Below are positions 54,740 through 61,568 of a DNA stretch of 64,000 nucleotides, piece after piece. Position 1 is the stretch's first letter; each line of letters opens with the position of its first letter. Origin of the DNA: Caldilineaceae bacterium. Lineage in GTDB: Bacteria > Chloroflexota > Anaerolineae > Caldilineales > Caldilineaceae. Location: positions 620,001-684,000 of the forward strand of contig JADLDO010000028.1 of the NCBI GenBank assembly GCA_020846635.1. Reading direction: 5' to 3'. Below the pieces are notes generated by a model. That model had not been told where the DNA came from, ran no database searches, and worked only from the letters and a program-made list of their open reading frames with translations. The translations under genes and the position numbers were made by a program.

Positions 54740-55090
54740 ATGCAATTCATTGTCTATTCAACCGAGAGCAGCCCAGAAGCAAGCGCACCACCAAGTGAAG
54801 CAGTCCTCGCACAATTGGCGAAGTTGACCGAGGATGGCCTGAAATCCGGCGTGCTGGTTACAACCGGCGGCGCGCAAGCGAATGGCACCCGCGTCCGGCT
54901 CTCTGGTGGGAAGTTCACCACCACAGATGGCCCGTTTATTGAGGCAAAGGAGTTGATGGGCGGCTTTGCGGTCCTCAAGACGAATACGTTGGAAGAGGCG
55001 ATTGAATGGACGAAGCGCTTCCGTTCTATCGTCGGCGAGGGTGAGTCGGAAATCGTGCGCATCTTTGGGCCGGATGACTTTGGCGGGTAG
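54740..55090 (+). CDS. DGPF (YCII-related) domain protein 1
   Basis: A 116-residue protein with the YCII-like ferredoxin fold. MQFIVYSTESSPEA starts it, and the family motif TDGPFIEAKELMGGF lies near residues 66-80 and holds the Asp-Gly-Pro-Phe that names the group. DGPF proteins are the main targets and partners of ECF42 sigma factors; their reaction is unknown. AAGGAG is correctly spaced for the ATG at 54740, and too close for the one at 54734. Confidence 0.92.
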   Translation: MQFIVYSTESSPEASAPPSEAVLAQLAKLTEDGLKSGVLVTTGGAQANGTRVRLSGGKFTTTDGPFIEAKELMGGFAVLKTNTLEEAIEWTKRFRSIVGEGESEIVRIFGPDDFGG

Positions 55091-55130
55091 CGTTCGTTAT
55101 CACCGGGCTAAATCCTGGTGACCAGCGAAG

Positions 55131-55502
55131 ATGAAGTACTTACTCTTGGCATACCGAGACGAAAAGTGGTGGGATGCCTTGCCCATCAGCGAGCGTAATG
55201 CCTTCGAGAACGCGTGTTTGGCGAACAACGAGGCATTGCGCCAGGGTGGGTATCTGCTCGCTGCGGGGGATCTCCAGAGCAGCCATGCCGCCACGGTGCG
55301 AGTCCACAATGGCAAGGTATCCATCGCGGATGGCCCGCTTGTCCAGACAAGGGAGCAGCTCATCGGCATCTTCTGCATCGACGCCAGGGACCTGAACAAT
55401 GCGATTTCTGTGGCCTCCAAGATGCCACAGGCGCAAGCAGGTTCCATTGAAGTAAGGCCGGTGACGGAGTTTGACCCGTTTATGGGGATATTCGTGGCTT
55501 GA
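55131..55502 (+). CDS. DGPF (YCII-related) domain protein 2
   Basis: A 123-residue paralogue: MKYLLLAYRDEKWWDALP at the start, and IADGPLVQTREQLIGIF near residues 69-85 as the DGPF-like motif, with Leu replacing Phe. It follows the first DGPF gene by 40 bases and probably shares its ECF42 promoter. The reaction is unknown. The stop codon abuts a hairpin of the dispersed terminator family. Confidence 0.9.
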   Translation: MKYLLLAYRDEKWWDALPISERNAFENACLANNEALRQGGYLLAAGDLQSSHAATVRVHNGKVSIADGPLVQTREQLIGIFCIDARDLNNAISVASKMPQAQAGSIEVRPVTEFDPFMGIFVA

Positions 55503-55536
55503 ACCCTCCCGGAAGCTCAGAAGCTTCCGGGAGGGT
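55503..55536. terminator. Hairpin terminator, dispersed family copy 6
   Basis: ACCCTCCCGGAAGCT (55503-55517) pairs perfectly with AGCTTCCGGGAGGGT (55522-55536), loop CAGA. It starts at the base after the DGPF stop codon and lies between convergent genes. Confidence 0.85.
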
Positions 55537-55565
55537 GGTCGCGACAGATTATTTCTTAGCTGATG

Positions 55566-56336
55566 TTACAGGCTGTATTGGTAGTTCAGTCCGTTGGGCC
55601 ACACGTCCTGCGGTTCGTAGCCGAGGATGCGGCGCGCGGGTTCCAAGTCCATGCGCTCGATGCGCGCCGGTTTGCTGGTGGCAAAGACCGTGACGGATTC
55701 GCCAGGGCCAGGGTTGGGCGATTCAACGACGCGTTCATAGAAGCGTTGTGCATCGGCATGGCTAAAGAAGGCATCGGGGCCGATGGCGCTGGCCTTGAGC
55801 CGGTCTGCTTCTCCGGGGTTGCGCGGCAGCCAGCCAATACGCACGTTGACGACCGAGATACCATGCACGCGCGCAACCATATCGCCCATATCTTCGGCCC
55901 ACACCTTTGTCAGCGCATAGTGGTTGACAGGCGCGGGGCCTTCTTCAATGCGGATGGGTCGCTCCGGCCAGCCGTGACCAGTCACGGTCTGCATGGTGCT
56001 GGCAAGCGAGAGCCGCTGCACCCCAAACTCACGCGCGGCGTCGCAGATGTGATAAAGACCACGCACGTTGGGTTCGAGCAGAACGTCAAGAAAGTCGGCA
56101 TCGTTGGGATAGGCCCCCAAGTGGATCACCACTTCCATGCCCTCCACCGCGCGGCGTACAGCGTCCTGGTCACTCAGGTCGCCGGTCACATAATCTTCAA
56201 GCCCTGGGCTGGGGCGGCGCGCAAAGCCGCGCACATAATGGCCGCGACTCAGGAGCCATTGGGCAACGGGTTCGCCAATGGCTCCCGTGGAGCCGGTGAC
56301 CAATACACGCTTGGGCTGGGCTGCTTGTGTACTCAT
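55566..56336 (-). CDS. NAD-dependent epimerase/dehydratase (extended SDR)
   Basis: A 256-residue SDR protein: VLVTGSTGAIGEPVAQWLLSRGH near residues 11-33 (core VLVTGSTGAIGEPV, the Rossmann motif), VIHLGAYPNDADF near 70, LASTMQTVTGHG near 111, and the catalytic YALTKVWAEDM with Tyr-x3-Lys near 140. It resembles NAD-dependent uronate dehydrogenase and nucleotide-sugar epimerases in length and layout; which of these applies cannot be told. GAGGA precedes the ATG. Confidence 0.88.
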   Translation of the reverse strand: MSTQAAQPKRVLVTGSTGAIGEPVAQWLLSRGHYVRGFARRPSPGLEDYVTGDLSDQDAVRRAVEGMEVVIHLGAYPNDADFLDVLLEPNVRGLYHICDAAREFGVQRLSLASTMQTVTGHGWPERPIRIEEGPAPVNHYALTKVWAEDMGDMVARVHGISVVNVRIGWLPRNPGEADRLKASAIGPDAFFSHADAQRFYERVVESPNPGPGESVTVFATSKPARIERMDLEPARRILGYEPQDVWPNGLNYQYSL

Positions 56337-56647
56337 GCGGATGCTATCCTCCCTTGATCAATTGGTTTTGCAGTTTGTTTTTTGGGTGGCGAAGTGTGGT
56401 GCATAGATTTGCTAACCTCCATCTCTGTACACTCATATAAATGGCGCAGACCGTTAGGTCAATGGGACCTGCTGGATTGACACCATTCGTTATAAGCTAT
56501 ATAAGCCATACTTGGAGTTTAGCCCATTGGGCGTCTAGACTGCCAATCATCGCCGGGGAATCGTCAAAACAAAGGCTAGGAGCAAGGCTCAGCGTGCTGA
56601 TAGAGATCTTAGGAAAGATGGGCGCAAGGCAGGCGAGTTCAAGAACA
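56337..56647. other. Divergent intergenic region, with TTGATCAA palindrome
   Basis: 311 bases. TTGATCAA at 56354-56361 lies 18 bases before the epimerase start and could be an operator. An in-frame extension of the Calx-beta gene crosses the second half, but its sequence does not look like a signal or domain, so I treat it as non-coding. Confidence 0.35.
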
Positions 56648-57853
56648 ATGTGCCCAAGAAAAATAAAGTGGTTGGGGCTGAGTTTGCTGTGGAGCGGGCT
56701 GCTGTTGGCTGGGCTTTTTGCGTTTGCGCTGCCACCGTCTACGGTGATAGCCGCGGGCGCGCAGATGCCAACCATTGCTTTTAGCGCTGCGACGTACAGG
56801 GTGAACGAAGGCGACGAGAGCGCCACAGTCACGTTGTTGGTCAGCCCTCCCAGCAGCGCCCCCATCACTGTAACCGTCTCCTCGACTGCTGTCGAGGGGG
56901 GAGCCGAAGCAGGGAAGGACTTTGTCGGGGTACGTAAGAGCCTCGCCATTGCACCGGGCGTGCAAGCGGTTACGCTCTCTGTGGCCTTGCTGGATGATTC
57001 CCTGATTGAAGGAGAAGAGTCATTGCGGCTGTCAGTGGGCAGCGTGCGGGGTGCGGCGCAACTGGGAACCATCACCGAAACCACCGTGATCATTGAGGAT
57101 GACGATTTCGTTTATGTGGGCGTGGGCGACGTGGTTGTGAATGAGGGAGCCGAGAGCGTTACACTGCTGATTACCCAATCGGTTGTGTCGCCGTTGACAA
57201 GCGTGGTAGATTTTCGTACGGTGGATGGCAGCGCGACCACGCCCGCAGACTATGAGGCAACTTCCGGCAGCATCTCGATTCCTCCAGGCAGCACCCAGGC
57301 AGCGGTCACGATCCGCATAACGCCGGATGCAGAGGCCGAGCCAACGGAGAGCTTTTTCTTCCAACTGCACGACGCGCAGAACGTCGAGCTTGCCAAAGCG
57401 ACTGCCACCGTTACCATCCTAGATGACGATGGGGTTGGCGGAGGCGATGGAGAGGGCAATGAAGATAACGGCGGCAACAATCCTGCTCCACAACTTGAAG
57501 TCATCGGGGCGGCGGCGAGCGAAGCGGATGGCATCCTCTCCTTTGTCGTGCGCCTCAGCAGCCGATCGCCGCAGACGGTGACAGTTGGCTATGCCACGGC
57601 AGATGGCACTGCCATTGCGCCCAGTGACTATCTCTCCGATACCGGCGTGCTTATCATCCCGCCGGGCAGCTTGACCGCAACCGTTCCGGTGAGCCTCGCC
57701 CATGATGAAGTGAACGAGCCGGACGAGACTCTCTTTCTGCGGCTGACCAATCCTGTTCAAGCGATCCTCGCTGTGACACAAGCCGAGGGCATTATCCACG
57801 ACAGTCCCCGCACTTCTCAGAAGGCGCTCTTTTTGCCGGGACTCAAACGCTGA
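56648..57853 (+). CDS. Secreted Calx-beta repeat protein with LFLPGLKR tail
   Basis: About 401 residues. A basic start and hydrophobic segment (KIKWLGLSLLWSGLLLAGLFAF) act as signal. Three Calx-beta domains follow at about 40-150, 155-255 and 280-385. Each has YRVNEGDESATVTLLV-like openings, FRTVDGSATTPADYEAT-like middles and an acidic DEVNEPDETLFLRLTN-like Ca2+ loop. A Gly/Asn/Asp-rich linker (DDDGVGGGDGEGNEDNGG) precedes the third. The C-terminal LFLPGLKR matches that of the DUF1501 protein. Likely calcium-binding and extracellular, perhaps adhesive. Start uncertain: 56618 and 56648 are both possible. Confidence 0.8.
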   Translation: MCPRKIKWLGLSLLWSGLLLAGLFAFALPPSTVIAAGAQMPTIAFSAATYRVNEGDESATVTLLVSPPSSAPITVTVSSTAVEGGAEAGKDFVGVRKSLAIAPGVQAVTLSVALLDDSLIEGEESLRLSVGSVRGAAQLGTITETTVIIEDDDFVYVGVGDVVVNEGAESVTLLITQSVVSPLTSVVDFRTVDGSATTPADYEATSGSISIPPGSTQAAVTIRITPDAEAEPTESFFFQLHDAQNVELAKATATVTILDDDGVGGGDGEGNEDNGGNNPAPQLEVIGAAASEADGILSFVVRLSSRSPQTVTVGYATADGTAIAPSDYLSDTGVLIIPPGSLTATVPVSLAHDEVNEPDETLFLRLTNPVQAILAVTQAEGIIHDSPRTSQKALFLPGLKR

Positions 57854-57901
57854 TTCCTTCAAACTGCGCCGAGAAAATTATGCCTAGAGAGTTCAGCCGT
57901 C

Positions 57902-58645
57902 ATGCCGCCAACCGGTGATACTTCCCCCCCTTCAATTCAGATATTACAAAACGTGGCGCTTTTCGCCGGGCTGCACAAAGAACAACTTGAAATCATTCTT
58001 CCGAGAGCGCAGCGTCATCAGATTCCGGCGGGAGACAGGTTCTTTTTACAAGGCGAACATGCAACGCAGTTTCATCTCCTGATAGAAGGGCGCGTGCGGA
58101 TCACCCAAGTGACGCCTGATGGGCAGCAGGTACTTTTGCGGCTTGTCGGTCCCAACCAGATCTTCGGGGGCGTTGAGGCGATCAGGTCTGGCGAATATCC
58201 AGCATCGGCGGAGGCGCTTGTATCCTGTGTGGCGTTGGTTTGGAGCGGCGAAACCATACAGGATTTGTTAGAACGCTTTCCTCGCATCGCGCGCAACATG
58301 ATCCTGCTCATGGCCGATCAAGTCCAAATATTACAGGATCGGCTGCGCGAGTTGACAACGGAGCGGGTAGAACGACGCATCGCCCACACGCTGCTGCGCC
58401 TGATTCGCCATGCCGGACGCAAGACTGAGGAGGGCATCCTCCTGGATTTGCCATTATCTCGCCAAGATCTGGCCGAAATGTCAGGCACGACCCTCTATAC
58501 GGTCAGCCGCATCTTGAGCCGCTGGGAAACGGATGGGATCGTCAAGAGTGAACGGCAGCGGGTGGTCGTTTGCATCCCCCATCAGTTGGTCACAATCGCC
58601 GAGGATTTGCCCCCAGGGCCGGGGGGAGATGATCATGCCAACTGA
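57902..58645 (+). CDS. Crp/Fnr-family regulator of the nitrosative-stress gene set
   Basis: A 247-residue regulator. Cyclic-nucleotide-type sensor fold at about 15-130 (LFAGLHKEQLEIILPRAQ, FLLQGEHA-like, GPNQIFGGVEAI), dimer helix about 130-155, HTH about 180-215. The recognition helix reads SGTTLYTVSRILSRWE, so the Arg-Glu pair of CRP is Leu-Tyr here while the distal Ser-Arg is kept. No Cys cluster for an Fnr-type Fe-S is seen; DNR/HcpR-like haem sensing of NO is possible. TTGCG-N4-CGCAA sites lie before the DUF1858, ric and flavodoxin genes nearby, making it their probable activator. I saw no such site at its own promoter. Confidence 0.9.
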   Translation: MPPTGDTSPPSIQILQNVALFAGLHKEQLEIILPRAQRHQIPAGDRFFLQGEHATQFHLLIEGRVRITQVTPDGQQVLLRLVGPNQIFGGVEAIRSGEYPASAEALVSCVALVWSGETIQDLLERFPRIARNMILLMADQVQILQDRLRELTTERVERRIAHTLLRLIRHAGRKTEEGILLDLPLSRQDLAEMSGTTLYTVSRILSRWETDGIVKSERQRVVVCIPHQLVTIAEDLPPGPGGDDHAN

Positions 58646-58737
58646 ATGTCCATCCTTTTGCTGCCGGTGGTCATTGTCGGGAAGGGTCACTGTCGTTAAG
58701 GATTATTGTCGTGATAAGCAATGTGTTAAGTCCTTGT

Positions 58738-58779
58738 TTGCGCGAGCGCAAAGAACGTCATGCTTTCTTCCTATATACT
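58738..58779 (+). promoter_or_regulatory. Crp/Fnr-type site and promoter of the DUF1858 gene
   Basis: TTGCG-CGAG-CGCAA at 58738-58751, then TATACT at 58774-58779. The centres are 32 bases apart, so the site would be centred at about -41.5, a class II activator position. Confidence 0.7.
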
Positions 58780-58798
58780 GAGGCCAAAGGAGGCATCT

Positions 58799-59011
58799 GT
58801 GGATCACCCACTCACCCATGATCTGACCATATCAGAAATACTCCAGCGCTGGCCGCGGACGGCTGATGTCTTCTTGCGCCATCGGATGGCCTGCGTCGGC
58901 TGTGCAATTGCTCCTTTCGAGACCCTCGCCGAAGTCAGCAAGATCTACCAAGTGAATCTTGAAAAATTCCTATTGGAATTACAAGACGCTTCTCAGTCCA
59001 TTGTAAACTAA
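58799..59011 (+). CDS. DUF1858 (hybrid-cluster-associated redox disulfide) protein
   Basis: A 70-residue protein: LTISEILQRWPRTADVFLRHRMACVGCAIAPFETLAE covers the DUF1858 motif (core FLRHRMACVGCAIAPFETL), with the Cys-x2-Cys pair near residues 34-37. Such proteins are linked to hybrid cluster proteins and other NO/nitrosative-stress genes; a thiol redox or metal role is assumed. AGGAGG precedes the GTG at 58799, which is preferred over the ATG at 58760. It follows the regulator gene by about 150 bases and has its own Crp/Fnr-type site. Confidence 0.9.
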   Translation: MDHPLTHDLTISEILQRWPRTADVFLRHRMACVGCAIAPFETLAEVSKIYQVNLEKFLLELQDASQSIVN

Positions 59012-59046
59012 ATCATTTGGTGGTTGCGATAGAACCTGTCGCGACC

Positions 59047-59094
59047 ACCCTCCCGGAAGCGGCTCAGAGGGATTCCCAGCTTCCGGGAGAGGGT
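59047..59094. terminator. Hairpin terminator, dispersed family copy 7
   Basis: ACCCTCCCGGAAGC (59047-59060) pairs with GCTTCCGGGAGAGGGT (59079-59094) with a two-base bulge. It lies 35 bases after the DUF1858 gene, before the convergent ric gene. Confidence 0.75.
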
Positions 59095-59118
59095 TAAAAG
59101 CCACGATCCTTAGTTTAG

Positions 59119-59865
59119 TTACGACATCTCTTTTTCTAATGCAATGGCTTTGGGAAAGAGAATGTTGTTCTCTAGGTGGACGTGTTCCTTCGTTTCCTTC
59201 TGGAATTCGTCCAAATAGGCATAGAGGGTCTGGAACGTATAGCAGGCATCCGCGGGCGGCGTAAATCCATTGGTCAGTTGTTCCAGCTCGGCGAGTTGAT
59301 CACCCGTAGATTCATGCTCATCTTCCATCGTCTGAACCAGAGTGGCAACAGAGCCAAATCGAGGTGGGGATAGTGGCGTACCTTCCTCTTTGCTGCGAAC
59401 AATCCGTTTGATATGGGGAAAGAGCATCAACTCCTCTTTCTGCATGTGCATCACCAGTTCTCCACTGAGTTCCTGCCATATCTTTTCAATGGTGTGGACT
59501 TCGGGATGTTCTTCGCCATGCACCGCGACGACAGCCTCTGTCATCGCCTTCATCTCAGGAATCCGCTTCTTGGCATAGGCATGATGTTGGTTGACGATAT
59601 ATTCCGCCAAAAAGCCTAGAGGCCATTGATTATACTCATGGATTGTTTCACCATTCGCCGCTGCCAACGCGACTTCATTCAGTAAGTCACTGGGGCTGAT
59701 CCCCTTTTCTGCACAGGCCTGGTCGAGTGGCTTGTCGCCGCCGCAGCAGTAGTCAATGCCATACTTCGTGAAGACTTCAGCCGCGCGGTAATTGGCGGCA
59801 ACCACCGCGCCTACCGTTTGCTCTCCAAGTTCTATATTCGACTGTACACCTTCTAAAGCTTCCAT
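59119..59865 (-). CDS. ric: Iron-sulfur cluster repair di-iron protein
   Basis: A 248-residue RIC/ScdA/YtfE protein. The N-terminal ScdA domain carries YGIDYCCGGDKPLDQAC near residues 35-51. The hemerythrin-like four-helix domain follows, with metal-binding His/Glu in VNQHHAYAKKRIPEM near 91, VHGEEHPEVHTIEKIW near 113, VMHMQKEELMLFPHI near 138, EDEHESTGDQL near 182 and HVHLENNILFPKA near 227. It repairs Fe-S clusters damaged by NO or oxidants. AAGGAGG precedes the ATG. It is divergent from flavodoxin across a shared Crp/Fnr-type site. Confidence 0.95.
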   Translation of the reverse strand: MEALEGVQSNIELGEQTVGAVVAANYRAAEVFTKYGIDYCCGGDKPLDQACAEKGISPSDLLNEVALAAANGETIHEYNQWPLGFLAEYIVNQHHAYAKKRIPEMKAMTEAVVAVHGEEHPEVHTIEKIWQELSGELVMHMQKEELMLFPHIKRIVRSKEEGTPLSPPRFGSVATLVQTMEDEHESTGDQLAELEQLTNGFTPPADACYTFQTLYAYLDEFQKETKEHVHLENNILFPKAIALEKEMS

Positions 59866-59936
59866 CGTTCGCCTCCTTGACGTTTCTTGTGGGCTTGATT
59901 ACCTAGCCCCTTATCCTGTGGTTGTGGTCCGGCATT

Positions 59937-60006
59937 AGTCTAAACGAATGGGGATGCGCTGTCCTTGCGCTGGCGCAAAGACAGCCGCTCAAATTCCGTA
60001 TAGATT
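59937..60006. promoter_or_regulatory. Shared Crp/Fnr-type site with symmetric divergent promoters
   Basis: TTGCG-CTGG-CGCAA at 59965-59978 lies inside the longer palindrome GCTGTC...GACAGC. On the minus strand, -10 TAGACT lies at 59942-59937 (ric); on the plus strand, -10 TAGATT lies at 60001-60006 (flavodoxin). Each -10 is 32 bases from the site centre, again the -41.5 class II geometry. Confidence 0.75.
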
Positions 60007-60056
60007 TGACCTTGATAGGAGAATTTTAGCGAAAACAAGCGAAAGCAGAGGTTAAT

Positions 60057-60599
60057 ATGCCAGCAACCATTGGACTTTTTTATGGCAGCACAGAAGGTAG
60101 AGGCGCTATTGAGGCAGAGTTGATCAAAGACTTGATTGAAAAGTCTGGCCTAGCTACCGTGGACCTGCATGATGTAGCCTATACGGATCTGATGGAAATG
60201 GAACAGTATCAGTACCTGATTCTGGGCGTTTCTACCTGGAATATTGGGCACTTGCAGGACGATTGGGCATTCAAATTTGATGATTTGGATGATGTCGATT
60301 TGACGGGAAAGAAGGTTGCTCTGTACGGCATGGGCGATCAATACGGCTATCCTGACAGTTATGTGGATGCTATCGAAATCCTAGCCATGAAGGCTCTGGA
60401 CTGTGGTGCCGAACCGGTCGGGCTCTGGGTGGTCGATGATAGCTATGAGTTTGAATATTCCCGCGCCGTGATCGACGGTGTCTTTATGGGCCTAGCATTG
60501 GATGAGGACAACCAGGGAGAGCTTACGCAGGGGCGAACTGAGGCATGGGTAGCCAATGTGCTGGAAGAATTCGGTCTGGCGATACCCGTTCCTGCATAG
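60057..60599 (+). CDS. Flavodoxin
   Basis: A 180-residue long-chain flavodoxin. The FMN phosphate loop is FYGSTEGRG near residues 8-16, the variant of the usual GSTEG/N-T-E motif. VSTWNIGHLQDDWAFKFDDLDD near 58 is the first aromatic FMN loop, and YGMGDQYGYPDSYVDAIEIL near 89 (core GMGDQYGYPDSYVDA) the second. It carries single electrons in place of ferredoxin under iron or nitrosative stress; its promoter holds the Crp/Fnr-type site shared with ric, which fits supply of electrons during NO stress. GCAGAGG lies before the ATG. Confidence 0.93.
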   Translation: MPATIGLFYGSTEGRGAIEAELIKDLIEKSGLATVDLHDVAYTDLMEMEQYQYLILGVSTWNIGHLQDDWAFKFDDLDDVDLTGKKVALYGMGDQYGYPDSYVDAIEILAMKALDCGAEPVGLWVVDDSYEFEYSRAVIDGVFMGLALDEDNQGELTQGRTEAWVANVLEEFGLAIPVPA

Positions 60600-60621
60600 A
60601 ATTACCATTTAACGTTATACA

Positions 60622-60701
60622 CCTACTCGCCCGTCCGTAGGGACGCAATAGATTGCGTCCCTACCTTGACTGTCTACAGCAATCAAGGCGGGGCGAGTAG
60701 G
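60622..60701. repeat. 80-base nested inverted repeat (cloverleaf-like)
   Basis: Outer arms CCTACTCGCCC (60622-60632) and GGGCGAGTAGG (60691-60701). Inside are GTAGGGACGCAAT / ATTGCGTCCCTAC (60637-60649, 60652-60664) and CCTTGA / TCAAGG (60664-60669, 60683-60688). It lies after flavodoxin, between convergent genes, and could be a small non-autonomous element or a terminator. Confidence 0.6.
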
Positions 60702-60811
60702 CAGCACCAGCGCCAAGACCACGGTCGTTAGCCACGGCTGTTGGAGGGGCAACCCAGCGACACGACTTCCTTGCCAAAGTAAAGTGCAATGATAGAGTTG
60801 TGTGCCAGGCG

Positions 60812-61036
60812 CTATGATTTCTCGTCCTGCGTCACCGCTGTAGACGCAGAGCTTGACTCCGCCAGGAAATCTGCAAATTCGCTATTCGCAACCCGCTTAT
60901 TGAAATATGCAATCAGTTCCTTTGCATTCATGCCCTTCGTTTCCTCGTAGATTTTTTCTTGGATACGTCGTTTCATCGCGATTGCGTCTATAACGAAATC
61001 CTCTCCATCCATCACCTTCGCTTTATTCTTTATCAT
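60812..61036 (-). CDS. Putative antitoxin partner of the PIN toxin
   Basis: A 74-residue protein: DAIAMKRRIQEKIYEETKGMNAKELIAYFNKRV near residues 17-49 (core KRRIQEKIYEETKGM), a pattern often found beside PIN-domain toxins. It overlaps the PIN gene by 14 bases and has GAGG before its ATG. The toxin gene comes first, opposite to the usual order. The DNA-binding part of typical VapB antitoxins is not visible, so its neutralising role is inferred from the pairing. Confidence 0.75.
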   Translation of the reverse strand: MIKNKAKVMDGEDFVIDAIAMKRRIQEKIYEETKGMNAKELIAYFNKRVANSEFADFLAESSSASTAVTQDEKS

Positions 61037-61502
61037 TGTTTACCTCGATAGATTTGGTAAGATCAAACGGTGACATAATCGTCAGAAGACCATATCCTTC
61101 AACTAAATTGACTGCATTGAAAAGGCGTGTCCGTCTAGGATGAAGCATATGTCGAAAGTTCCACGATGTAAGCACTTGCGCGCGGGCCACAGTTGCCTGT
61201 GCTACATGAAGTGCATCATCGCTATACCTGCGAGAGACAGCTTTACTCTGTAGATAAGCTTCTTGCAAGCGGACCGCTTCAGGTGTTAAGCGCAAGGGTT
61301 CACCAAACGGTAGTGTTTGGCGGAGCAACGCTCGTACTTGCGGTGGCGCATCAGCTATCTCAGTAAGTAGCGTGACCGATAACAGCGGTGTAATCTTTTG
61401 AGCAAAGATCAGTTCGAAGAATGGGCGCGTGATCTCCGCGAACTCATCATCATAATACCCCCCAAACACAGACGTATCAAGATATACGCGCAACGGGTTC
61501 AC
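61023..61502 (-). CDS. PIN-domain protein, VapC-like toxin
   Basis: A 159-residue PIN-domain ribonuclease-like protein: LRVYLDTSVFGGYYDDEF near residues 4-21 carries the first acidic residue, LLTEIADAP near 45 the second, YSDDALHVAQATVARAQVLTSWNFRHM near 92-118 (core YSDDALHVAQATVARA) the third, followed by a WNFRH signature. PIN toxins cleave RNA, often tRNA. The start is GTG at 61502. The companion gene overlaps its end. Toxicity is inferred from the family. Confidence 0.85.
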   Translation of the reverse strand: MNPLRVYLDTSVFGGYYDDEFAEITRPFFELIFAQKITPLLSVTLLTEIADAPPQVRALLRQTLPFGEPLRLTPEAVRLQEAYLQSKAVSRRYSDDALHVAQATVARAQVLTSWNFRHMLHPRRTRLFNAVNLVEGYGLLTIMSPFDLTKSIEVNNDKE

Positions 61503-61568
61503 CTACCTGACTTGCCTGCTGTAAAGAGTGTGGTTGCTTGATTTCCGCGCCTCATTCTATCCCATTCC

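Noticed and set aside
58710..58725. TTGTCGTGATAAGCAA as a second Fnr-like box upstream of the DUF1858 gene
   Set aside because: The half-sites are 16 bases end to end and not symmetric; the 14-base TTGCG-N4-CGCAA box just downstream fits far better.
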